DNA of 40,279 bases, from assembly GCA_913062925.1 (NCBI GenBank), contig CAJXWJ010000030.1:1-40279 (forward strand), in the 5' to 3' direction. Of the stretch, positions 33,617 through 40,279 are shown piece by piece. The number at the start of each line of letters is the position of its first letter. Within the stretch, counting starts at the first letter, position 1. Source of the DNA: an uncultured Pseudorhodobacter sp. Its GTDB lineage: Bacteria; Pseudomonadota; Alphaproteobacteria; Rhodobacterales; Rhodobacteraceae. The position numbers and the translations under genes were made by a program. The notes under the pieces were generated by a model. That model saw only the letters and a list, made by a program, of their open reading frames with translations, had not been told where the DNA came from and did no database searches.

Positions 33617-33648
33617 TGCGGGGCCGCCTTGGGAGGTTCGGCCCCGCA
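33617..33648 (-). terminator. stem-loop between smoE and smoF
   Basis: TGCGGGGCCG and its exact complement CGGCCCCGCA form a 10-bp stem with a 12-base loop. In the transcribed direction the stem is followed by CCCCTTTTATG, a weak T tract. It lies 11 bases past the smoE stop. It looks like a partial terminator or an mRNA 3'-end protecting element. Confidence 0.7.
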
Positions 33649-33659
33649 GATCAGCAGGC

Positions 33660-34970
33660 TTACTTGATGTAGCCAGCTTTGGTCATTTCAGTCTTGGCCA
33701 ACTCTTGGCTTGCCGCCAAAGCGTCGTCCAGCGAGGTCGTGCCAGCAAGTGCTGCCGAGAACTGCTGGCCGGTTGCCGTTGCCATGCCCTGGAATTCAGG
33801 GATAGCGACAAACTGCACGCCGACATAAGGCACCGGATCCACGGTTGGGTTGGTTGGATCAGCCGAGTTGATGCTGTCCAGCGTCATCTTGGCGAAAGGC
33901 ACCTTTTGATACTCGGGGTTCTCGTAAAGCGAGGTCCGGGTTCCTGGTGGCACGTTTGCCCAGCCCTCTTTCGAGGCGACAAGCTGGGTATACTCTTTCG
34001 AGGTTGCCCAAGCGACAAAGGTCTTGGCCGCGTCTACTTTCTCGGTGCCAGCTGGAATCGCCAAGGACCAAGCCCAAAGCCAGTTGCTGCGCTTGCCCAG
34101 ACCGTTGTCGGGTGCCAAAGCAAAGCCCATTTTATCCGCAACCTGGCTGTCTTTGCCGGTCACGAAAGAGGCCGCAACCGTGGCGTCGATCCACATGCCG
34201 CAATGGCCGGTCTGCATCAGCGAGAGGTTCTCGTTAAAGCCGTTGTTCGACGCACCTGGAGGGCCGTAGTTGTTCATCAGCTCGAGGTAATCGGTCAGCG
34301 TTGCTTTCCAAGCCGCGCCGTCGAACTGTGGGTTCCAGCTTTCGTCAAACCACTTGGCGCCATAAGAGTTCGACATGGCGGTCAAGAAGGCCATGTTCTC
34401 GCCCCAGCCGGCCTTGCCGCGCAGGCAGATGCCATACTGTTCTTTCGACTTGTCGGTCATCGCAGCCGCTGCGGCTTTGATGTCTGCCCAAGTTGGTGCG
34501 TCTGGCATGGTCATGCCAGCGGCTTCCATCAGGTCTTTGCGGTACATCACCATCGAGGATTCGCCGTAGAAAGGCGCTGCATAAAGCTCGCCATCAACGG
34601 TCAGACCGCCAGCGATTGCCGGCAGAAGGTCAGCTTTGTCCCATTCTGCGGGCAGATCATTCAGGCCAACCAGCCAGCCTTGCTTGCCCCAGATTGGAAC
34701 CTCATAGGTGCCGATGGTCAGCACATCGAACTGGCCGCCTTTGGTGGCGATGTCGGTGGTGACTTTCTGGCGCAGAACGTTCTCTTCCAAGGTGACCCAA
34801 TCGACTTTGATGTCGGGGTTCTTGGCGTAAAAGTCGTCCATCAGGCCTTGCATACGGATCATGTCGCCGTTGTTTACGGTTGCAACAGTGATCGTCGTTT
34901 CGGCTGCCGCAGCCCCCGCGAGGGTAAGCAGAGCCGTCGCGCCAAGCAGCGCGCGGAGCGTCTTATTCAT
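33660..34970 (-). CDS. smoE: periplasmic sorbitol/mannitol-binding protein SmoE
   Basis: The solute-binding protein of the polyol ABC importer, exported to the periplasm. It has 436 residues with a Sec signal peptide of about 23 residues ending AGAAAA. Family 1 sugar-binding features include FDVLTIGTYEVPIWGKQGWL, APFYGESSMVMYRKDLMEAA and SLMQTGHCGMWIDATVAAS. ATG 34970 has GGAGG seven bases upstream; the open frame beyond it lacks a start signal. It is the first structural gene of the operon and has its own candidate promoter and operators upstream. Confidence 0.94.
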   Translation of the reverse strand: MNKTLRALLGATALLTLAGAAAAETTITVATVNNGDMIRMQGLMDDFYAKNPDIKVDWVTLEENVLRQKVTTDIATKGGQFDVLTIGTYEVPIWGKQGWLVGLNDLPAEWDKADLLPAIAGGLTVDGELYAAPFYGESSMVMYRKDLMEAAGMTMPDAPTWADIKAAAAAMTDKSKEQYGICLRGKAGWGENMAFLTAMSNSYGAKWFDESWNPQFDGAAWKATLTDYLELMNNYGPPGASNNGFNENLSLMQTGHCGMWIDATVAASFVTGKDSQVADKMGFALAPDNGLGKRSNWLWAWSLAIPAGTEKVDAAKTFVAWATSKEYTQLVASKEGWANVPPGTRTSLYENPEYQKVPFAKMTLDSINSADPTNPTVDPVPYVGVQFVAIPEFQGMATATGQQFSAALAGTTSLDDALAASQELAKTEMTKAGYIK

Positions 34971-34993
34971 GGTATTCCTCCCTAAGCAGCGAA

Positions 34994-35047
34994 TGAGCAA
35001 ATCATCGCTTAGTGGGTAATTGCTCACATCAGCATGTGATTCGTCAA
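34994..35047 (-). promoter_or_regulatory. candidate smoE promoter and SorC-type operator region
   Basis: On the transcribed strand a TTGACG -35 element occupies 35042-35047, with a weak AGCAAT -10 at 35019-35024 after 17 bases. Two inverted repeats overlap it. TCACAT-CAGC-ATGTGA (35024-35039) lies between -35 and -10. TGAGCAA (34994-35000) and TTGCTCA (35020-35026) are perfect complements separated by 19 bases. The half-site resembles TGAACA-type sites of SorC-family regulators, and smoC is the next gene upstream. The assignment is inferred. Confidence 0.5.
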
Positions 35048-35093
35048 CCCCAGACTTTCGCTGCAGTTGCATCCTATGGAGGCGGTAAAAGCC

Positions 35094-36053
35094 CTACTTT
35101 AATGCCAGAATCGCGCGCGCCGTATCCTCGTCTGTCACAAGGCTGTTGACGATGCGACCTAGCAGGGCGGCATGAATGGCGCGCACCTTATTGGCCCCTG
35201 CGGCCACGGCGATCACCGGTTTGGTTTGCCCCGGTTCGACCTGAACGCCGCCGACCAAAGCATTGCGCGGCGTGTCGATATAGCGGCCCTTGGCGTCATA
35301 GACCCAACTGCCAATTTCCCCAGCTGCGCCCAAAGCTTGCAGCTCGGCCAGCACCTCGGCCGAGACAAAGCCATCCATCGCAAGTGGGGCATCCCGCCCC
35401 ATTTGACCGACACCCACAAAGGTCACATCGGCGCGGCGGGCCAAGTCAAACACCGTCTGCACCGGACGCAGCCGCATAAAGAACGCCCGCTCTTCTGGCG
35501 TGTCAGAAATCACCGGAACCGGCATCGGATAATAGGGGGCCATCAGCTTTTCTGCGATGCGGCTAATCACATCAAATAAAGTGGCCGACCCATCTGGAGA
35601 AATATTACCAAGCAGGGAAACGATGCGATGTTGCGGCGCTTGTTCCGAAGGCGTGAACTGTTCTGCCATCGCCCGCAGCGCCCGACCCGTGCCAAAGGCG
35701 ATCACTTGCGGGTCTGGCAGGCGCAAATAGCGCTCTAGCTCGGCCGCCGCGGCAGGCGCAATCGCGCGCGCGGCATCTGCGCCTGCGCCAATGCTGGGGG
35801 CGACACGGCAGCGCAATAGGCCAAAGCGCTCACAAAGCGCGCTTTCCAGATCAAAGCAGGCACCAATCTTATGGTTCAGGCGCACATGGATCAGCCCCTC
35901 GGCCATCGCACGGCTGACAAGACGCTGGGCGCGTTGCCGCGAAATCCCCAGCTCGGAGGCGATTTGATCCTGCGTCATGCCGCCGACATAATAAAGCCAG
36001 CCCGCGCGGGCGGCGTCGTCGGTCAGGCTGGGTTCTGCGTCTGCTCGGCTCAT
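35094..36053 (-). CDS. smoC: SorC/DeoR-family sugar-binding transcriptional regulator SmoC
   Basis: The probable regulator of the polyol operon. It has 319 residues: an N-terminal helix-turn-helix at about 26-50 (MTQDQIASELGISRQRAQRL) and a C-terminal sugar-binding domain of the SorC type, with VIAFGTGRALRAMAE, RIVSLLGNISPDG, VTFVGVGQMGRDAP and VIAVAAGANKVRAIHAAL. Such proteins bind phosphorylated or free sugars as effectors. ATG 36053 overlaps the HAD gene stop as ATGA, so smoC translation is coupled to it. The smoE gene follows 123 bases downstream on the same strand. Confidence 0.93.
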   Translation of the reverse strand: MSRADAEPSLTDDAARAGWLYYVGGMTQDQIASELGISRQRAQRLVSRAMAEGLIHVRLNHKIGACFDLESALCERFGLLRCRVAPSIGAGADAARAIAPAAAAELERYLRLPDPQVIAFGTGRALRAMAEQFTPSEQAPQHRIVSLLGNISPDGSATLFDVISRIAEKLMAPYYPMPVPVISDTPEERAFFMRLRPVQTVFDLARRADVTFVGVGQMGRDAPLAMDGFVSAEVLAELQALGAAGEIGSWVYDAKGRYIDTPRNALVGGVQVEPGQTKPVIAVAAGANKVRAIHAALLGRIVNSLVTDEDTARAILALK

Positions 36054-36718
36054 TGGGGCACCTTCAATTCGGGCGCAATTTGGTAGAATTCTGCAAAGGA
36101 TGCAAACCGCAAGTCGGGGCGGGCGTCTTCGGGTTCCTCGGGCAGATGGTTTTTCAGATGACTGCCGCCGGTAAAGCGCCAAACCGCCATGCCTGCCGCA
36201 CGCGCCGCGCGAATGCCGGTCAGGCTGTCTTCAATCACCAAACAGCGGGCAGGATCCGCGCCCATTTGCGCCGCCGCGTGCAAGAACAGATCTGGCGCGG
36301 GCTTGCCCTTGGCCACCATGGTCGAGGTGAAAAGCCCGTCCCCCACCAAATGCCCCAGCCCGACCATCGCCAGCGATTTCGCCGCACGCATCGGGCTTGA
36401 CGAGGTGGCAATGCAATAGGGCAGGCGCAGCGCTGCAATCACCTCGGCCACATGCGGCATCACTTGCAGCTCGGTCTCGAAGGTTTGCAGCAGCTTGGCG
36501 CGGTAGTTGGCCTCGAACTCGCTGGGCAGGGTCAAGTGAAACTCGCGCCGAATGGTTTCCATCACGGTTGGATAGCTGCGGCCCAGAAAGTGGCGCGCGA
36601 CATAGGCAAGGTCGATCTCGACCCCCAGCTTGGCCAGCTCGGCGATCAGCATATTGGCCGAGATGATTTCAGAATCGATCAAGACTCCGTCGCAATCAAA
36701 GATCACCAGATCAAACAT
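36050..36718 (-). CDS. HAD superfamily phosphatase linked to polyol locus
   Basis: A 222-residue subfamily IA HAD phosphatase. Motif I is IFDCDGVLIDSE with nucleophile D8 and D10, motif II TSSSP, motif III KGKPAPDLF, and motif IV IEDSLTGIRAARAAGM. It shares this architecture with the HAD protein at 1988-2632. Its place between a peptidase gene and smoC, coupled to both (TGATG and ATGA), suggests action on a sugar or sugar-alcohol phosphate, possibly clearing an inhibitory phosphate or effector. That is inference from context; the substrate is not known. Confidence 0.86.
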   Translation of the reverse strand: MFDLVIFDCDGVLIDSEIISANMLIAELAKLGVEIDLAYVARHFLGRSYPTVMETIRREFHLTLPSEFEANYRAKLLQTFETELQVMPHVAEVIAALRLPYCIATSSSPMRAAKSLAMVGLGHLVGDGLFTSTMVAKGKPAPDLFLHAAAQMGADPARCLVIEDSLTGIRAARAAGMAVWRFTGGSHLKNHLPEEPEDARPDLRFASFAEFYQIAPELKVPQ

Positions 36719-37791
36719 CAGAACAAAACCTTTAGCTGGGCAGTATCAATGCCGGGCACGATATGCCCCGCGGGTTTAAAGCTGGGCGTGTCTTCGCCCG
36801 CGACGATGGCATTGACCACCGATTCCTCGACCGCCTGCACCGCTGCCATATAAAGCGGATCTATCATCTCGCCATTGATCTCGGTCTTGGTCAGAACCGC
36901 GCCTGCGTGCTGCGGCATCGGGCCTGGGTTGGCGGTAGACAGCGCCAAAAAGATATCGCCCGAAGAATTGCCCCCCGCCGTGCCACCCCGGCCAATGCCG
37001 ATGGCGGCGCGTTTGGCGACTTGGCGCAGCGACAGCCCCGACAGCGGCGCATCGGTGATCAGCACCACGATGATTGACCCCATTTCTTTCTGCGGCAGTG
37101 CGGGCAGGGGGTCTGTCAGCGGCATCAGCGCACCGATGGCGCGGCCCAAAATCTGAAAATCGGCGCGGCGGCCATGGTTGGCCTGCACCAAAGCGCCGAT
37201 GGTATAGGTTTGATCCCCGATGACAAACCGGCGCGACGCGGTGCCGGTGCCCGCCTTGAACTGATAGGCGATCATGCCGGTGCCACCGCCCGCGGCCCCC
37301 TCGGCCACGGGGCCAAAGCTTGCCGCCTCTAGCGCTGCGATGGTATGCTCTGGGGTGACATGAAAGGCGTTGATGTCATTGAGCACGCCATCATAGGTTT
37401 CGGCCACCACGGGCATCGCCCAGCCATGTTCGGTGTCAAAAAACTGGGCATAATGGCGCAGCATCCATTTTGACGCCCCATGATGCACAGCCCCGATGCC
37501 ATGGGTGTTGGTGATGCAAATCGGCCCAATCATATAGCCCGCATCGTCGATCCAATGCGTGCCCGTCATCTCGCCATTGCCATTCAGCGCATAATGCCCC
37601 GCCCAAACCGGCACCGGCAGGCCTGCATCATCGCGCGGGCGAATGGCGGTGACGCCGGTGCAGATGCCGCGTGCAGGATCGCGCAACGTGGTCATGCCAA
37701 CCCGCACGCCTGCCACATCGGTGATGGCGTTCAGCGGGCCGGTTTGCCCGGCGAAAGGCAGACCCAGATCGCGGGCGCGCGGTTTTGACAT
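36718..37791 (-). CDS. P1 family peptidase (DmpA/BapA type)
   Basis: Members of this family are autoproteolytic N-terminal-nucleophile aminopeptidases (L-aminopeptidase D-Ala-esterase/amidase DmpA, beta-peptidyl aminopeptidases). It has 357 residues. The N-terminal part has NAITDVAGVRVGMTT and GVTAIRPR. The self-cleavage region is GRGGTAGGNSSGDIFLAL, with S277 aligned to the DmpA nucleophile (Ser250) by the N-x-S-G-D pattern. No signal peptide is seen. ATG 37791 is chosen with GGGAGG five bases upstream. It is coupled by TGATG to the HAD gene. Substrate is unknown. Confidence 0.9.
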   Translation of the reverse strand: MSKPRARDLGLPFAGQTGPLNAITDVAGVRVGMTTLRDPARGICTGVTAIRPRDDAGLPVPVWAGHYALNGNGEMTGTHWIDDAGYMIGPICITNTHGIGAVHHGASKWMLRHYAQFFDTEHGWAMPVVAETYDGVLNDINAFHVTPEHTIAALEAASFGPVAEGAAGGGTGMIAYQFKAGTGTASRRFVIGDQTYTIGALVQANHGRRADFQILGRAIGALMPLTDPLPALPQKEMGSIIVVLITDAPLSGLSLRQVAKRAAIGIGRGGTAGGNSSGDIFLALSTANPGPMPQHAGAVLTKTEINGEMIDPLYMAAVQAVEESVVNAIVAGEDTPSFKPAGHIVPGIDTAQLKVLF

Positions 37792-37848
37792 TAGGGCCTC
37801 CCTTGGCTTTGACGTATCAAGCACTTCGGGGCGGTTGGCCGCAAGGGC

Positions 37849-39243
37849 CTAGCCCGCGCAGCGCAGGGATTGCTGGGCACCCGCCAAGGCGCTGACCGCG
37901 TTTATGATGAAATCGGCTTTCTCATCCGGCATCAGCGCCGAGAAATTCAGCCGCGTAAAGCCGGGCTTGTTGGTCTCGTCACCCGACAGGATCGCCGCGC
38001 GCATTTGGTCCGAGCTGGCACGGTCGATGCCCAGCAGGCGGTGGCCATAGGGCCCTGCACAGGCGCAGCCGCCACGGGCTTGGATGCCATACTGATCGGA
38101 CAGCGCGCGGGTAAAGACCTGCGGATCGACATAGCCTTGCGGCGCTTTGATCAGCAGCGAAAAGATCGGCAGGCGCGGCGCTGTGGCATGGCCCAGAATG
38201 GTGATCGCAGGCTGCGCCGCCCAAGCCGTGCGGGCGCGCTGCAGGTGGGTCGCGTGGCGCGCGTCGATATATTCCTGCCCGATGGCGTCTTTGACCATAA
38301 AGGCCAAGGCGGCACGAATGTCGCCGATGACATTGGGCGTGCCCGCCTCTTCGCGCGCCTCGACATCGGCGGCATAGTCATGCCCCCAAGGCGAGACAAA
38401 GCGCACCGTGCCGCCGCCGGGTTGGCTGGGCTTGGCGCGTGCAAGCGCCGATTTGCGCAGGATCAAGACGCCCGAAGCCGCAGGCCCGCCGATGAACTTA
38501 TGCGCTGAAACCGCGATCACATCTTTGCGCGCATCGCCTGCGCCCATCGAGATCGCGATATAGGGGCCAGCGCCGGCATAATCCCAAACCGCCAGCGCGC
38601 CATGCGCCTTAAGCAGCCGCGTCACCGCATCGGTGTCGGTCAGAATGCCCGAAACGTTCGAGGCCGCCGAGAAACTGCCAATCGTCAGCGCGCCCTTGGG
38701 GGCCTGTTGCAGCGCAAGCACAAGCTCGGCCAGATCGGGGCCTCCGCTGGCGGCCTCGGCAATCTCGATCACCTCGGCACCGCTTTCGCGCCAGGGCAGA
38801 ATGTTGGAGTGATGCTCGTAGGGGCCAATAAACACCTGCACGGCGCGGCCTGCGGCAACCGCTTCGGGCAGGCCCAGCAAGGCCACCGTCCGGTTCAACC
38901 CCGAGGTCGCCCCCGACCCCGAAAAGATCGTGGCGCAATCGTCGCCCGCGCCACACAGCCGCGCAATGCTTGCCCGCGCGGCCTCGCGCAGCTGCGTGAC
39001 AGAGGCACCGCAAAACGACGCTTCGGAATGGCTGTTGGCGTAAATCGGTAAGACCTCTTCCAGCACAAAATCCTCGACCATCCGCAGCGCGCGGCCCGAG
39101 GCGACATAATCGGCATAAACCAATGTGCGCGTGCCATAAGGCGTGTCAAAGCGCCGGCCTTCGCCAATTGTACCCTCGCGCAGCCGCGTGATCAGATCGG
39201 GGGTGGCAAGGGATTTGGCGAAACGGGCAAGGGGATGGGTCAT
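37849..39243 (-). CDS. class V-fold PLP-dependent enzyme (cysteine desulfurase-like)
   Basis: A 464-residue protein of the SufS/Csd-like aminotransferase class V fold. It has VYADYVASGRAL in the place of the usual LDNAATT motif, H144-H145 in YEHHSNILPW, D221 in VWDYAGAGPY, and the PLP lysine K249 in VSAHKFIGGPAASGVL. A Cys-Ala-Cys (C393, C395) in ARGGCACAGPYGHRLLGI sits near the region of the catalytic cysteine of desulfurases. It could be a desulfurase, selenocysteine lyase or an unrelated lyase; no Fe-S assembly genes are nearby. ATG 39243 has AAAGG seven bases upstream. It is divergent from an Lrp-type regulator. Confidence 0.86.
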   Translation of the reverse strand: MTHPLARFAKSLATPDLITRLREGTIGEGRRFDTPYGTRTLVYADYVASGRALRMVEDFVLEEVLPIYANSHSEASFCGASVTQLREAARASIARLCGAGDDCATIFSGSGATSGLNRTVALLGLPEAVAAGRAVQVFIGPYEHHSNILPWRESGAEVIEIAEAASGGPDLAELVLALQQAPKGALTIGSFSAASNVSGILTDTDAVTRLLKAHGALAVWDYAGAGPYIAISMGAGDARKDVIAVSAHKFIGGPAASGVLILRKSALARAKPSQPGGGTVRFVSPWGHDYAADVEAREEAGTPNVIGDIRAALAFMVKDAIGQEYIDARHATHLQRARTAWAAQPAITILGHATAPRLPIFSLLIKAPQGYVDPQVFTRALSDQYGIQARGGCACAGPYGHRLLGIDRASSDQMRAAILSGDETNKPGFTRLNFSALMPDEKADFIINAVSALAGAQQSLRCAG

Positions 39244-39360
39244 CTGCGGGCCTTTGATCGGGATAGGCTGATCGTATTGCGAAAGCTTTGGCGAATTTCC
39301 CCCTATTTTTCTCAAAATATACCCATATAACGGCTCATATGAACGAATATGGTGGAAATA

Positions 39361-39810
39361 ATGGATCAAATTGATCGCAGCCTTCTGCGTGCCTTGCAGC
39401 GCGATGGGTCGCTGTCGCAGCGCGATCTGGCCGATCAGGTTGGCATGTCACAAAATGCCTGCGGGCGACGGCTAAAGGCCTTGCACGAGGCCGGGGTGAT
39501 CAAGGGCTATACCATTCGGCTGGACGCAAAGGCGGTTGCGCTGGGCTTGACGGTCTTTGTGATGATCCGCACGCGCCACCATTCCAAGGTCTGGCTCGAC
39601 AGCTTTCGCAAAGAAGTCTCGGCCATTCAAAATGTGGTGGATTTCTACCGTATCGCTGGGGATTACGACTATATGTTGAAGGTCATTGCCGAAGATATGA
39701 ATGATTTCGACCGCGTCTATCAGCGCCTGATCGCGCGGTTGGATCTGGATGCGGTGACATCGCTGATCACGATGGAGCAGATTGCCGACAATCGCGATTG
39801 GCCGGTGTAA
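39361..39810 (+). CDS. Lrp/AsnC family transcriptional regulator
   Basis: A 149-residue feast/famine regulator. The N-terminal winged helix-turn-helix is MDQIDRSLLRALQRDGSLSQ then RDLADQVGMSQNACGRRLKAL, followed by the linker GVIKGYTIRLDAKAVAL and the RAM effector-binding domain (FYRIAGDYDYMLKVIAEDM). ATG 39361 is preferred over ATG 39349 because GGTGGA lies five bases before it. Effectors are usually amino acids. The AT-rich 117 bases shared with the divergent PLP enzyme gene are a natural place for it to act; control of that gene is inferred. Confidence 0.92.
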   Translation: MDQIDRSLLRALQRDGSLSQRDLADQVGMSQNACGRRLKALHEAGVIKGYTIRLDAKAVALGLTVFVMIRTRHHSKVWLDSFRKEVSAIQNVVDFYRIAGDYDYMLKVIAEDMNDFDRVYQRLIARLDLDAVTSLITMEQIADNRDWPV

Positions 39811-39822
39811 GCGCGCCTCGCT

Positions 39823-40279
39823 TTAGCGAATGACGCTGGCCTGACGGATGCTGTCGGTGATCTGGCCAAATTGGCTGGCCAGCGGGTTTGACTTGCGCCA
39901 GATCATGCCGATGGTGCGGCTGGGGCGCGGGGCGGCCAGCCTTGCGGTCGAAACCGGAGCAGATCGGGTTTCGATCGTCAGCGCCATCTCGGGGATCAGC
40001 GTCACGCCAATGCCTGCGCCCACCATCTGCACCAAGGTTGTCAGCGACGACCCCTCCATCAGATCGCGCGGCAGGCTGGCGGCGGTGTTGCAATAAGACA
40101 GGGCCTGGTCGCGAAAACACTGCCCTTCTTCCAACAACAAAAGCCGCATCGCGCGCAGGGTCTCGGGCCTTGGCACCGGGCGATCTGCATCGGCAAGCCC
40201 GCGCACCCGCACGACTTCTTCGTCAAACAGCCGTTCCTCGACACGGCTGGCTTCAGAAATCTGCAGCGCCACAATCGCC
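39823..40279 (-). CDS. oxyR: OxyR-type LysR family regulator, N-terminal half beyond window
   Basis: Only the C-terminal effector domain (about 152 residues) is visible; the frame stays open to the right edge, so the DNA-binding part lies outside. The redox signature is present: LLLEEGQCFRDQALSYCN, with two cysteines separated by eight residues, matching C199 and C208 of E. coli OxyR, which form a disulfide on peroxide exposure. It continues with LTTLVQMVGAGIGVTLIPEMA, a typical OxyR stretch. The likely targets (catalase, AhpC) are not in view; the peroxiredoxin at 4.5 kb is distant. Confidence 0.9.
   Translation of the reverse strand, partial: AIVALQISEASRVEERLFDEEVVRVRGLADADRPVPRPETLRAMRLLLLEEGQCFRDQALSYCNTAASLPRDLMEGSSLTTLVQMVGAGIGVTLIPEMALTIETRSAPVSTARLAAPRPSRTIGMIWRKSNPLASQFGQITDSIRQASVIR

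Noticed and set aside
33561-34985. Long open frame on the plus strand opposite smoE (474 codons)
   Set aside because: It is the shadow of a clear binding-protein gene, with no recognised domain and no convincing start signal.
1-40279. CRISPR arrays, tRNA/rRNA genes, insertion sequences, phage or toxin-antitoxin genes
   Set aside because: No regularly spaced repeats, cloverleaf-like sequence, transposase, integrase or phage motifs were seen; gaps between genes are all under 300 bases.

Overview
The window reads as ordinary chromosome of an alphaproteobacterium, most likely a member of Rhodobacteraceae (Rhodobacterales). The support is a sorbitol/mannitol locus (smoC, smoEFGK, smoS, mtlK) with the gene content and protein motifs known from Rhodobacter sphaeroides, a glnK-amtB pair, an mlaA-mlaC pair, a dapA/smpB/sseA/aminotransferase neighbourhood, high-GC coding sequence, and a composite G/C-run inverted repeat of a kind I recall between genes in this family. 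Genus and species cannot be settled from the sequence alone. Gene density is very high, many stops and starts overlap as ATGA or TGATG, and no gene-free stretch exceeds 300 bases. I saw no tRNA, rRNA, CRISPR array, insertion sequence, prophage gene or replication origin.

Layout. 1-7.8 kb is housekeeping: a GNAT acetyltransferase cut by the window edge and a CinA-type molybdopterin-binding protein; methionine aminopeptidase; a coupled run of FAD reductase, rsmD and a HAD phosphatase; a peroxiredoxin; then a leftward run of RidA, glycerophosphodiesterase, a COG3146 acyltransferase-like protein and pterin carbinolamine dehydratase. 7.9-11 kb holds the inner-membrane parts of a type I secretion system (HlyD-type adaptor and ABC exporter) with no cargo or TolC nearby. 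11.2-14.8 kb is cell envelope: the lipid-asymmetry pair mlaA-mlaC, convergent with a bifunctional class A penicillin-binding protein. 15-16.7 kb is the nitrogen-sensing pair glnK-amtB. 16.7-16.94 kb carries a terminator and the composite repeat.

16.9-22 kb runs leftward with aromatic/aspartate aminotransferase, mercaptopyruvate sulfurtransferase, smpB, an EamA transporter and dapA, interrupted by a rightward small ion-channel gene. 22-24 kb is a soluble lytic transglycosylase. 24-27.5 kb has two tandem EamA transporters coupled to mnmD, with a divergent FAD oxidase that may be the detached second half of MnmC. 27.5-28.6 kb is a luciferase-like monooxygenase.

28.6-37.8 kb is the polyol-uptake region, transcribed leftward. 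An ABC importer (SmoEFGK) brings in sorbitol or mannitol, SmoS and MtlK oxidise them to fructose, and a SorC-family regulator controls the locus. A DmpA-type P1 peptidase and a HAD phosphatase are translationally coupled upstream of the regulator. No fructokinase lies in the window. 37.8-40.3 kb has a class V PLP enzyme, a divergent Lrp/AsnC regulator and the C-terminal half of an OxyR-type regulator cut by the right edge.

No clearly new multi-gene system was found. The points most worth following up are regulatory and architectural: the glnK promoter region, the smoE operator region, the split MnmC arrangement, and the peptidase-HAD-regulator coupling.
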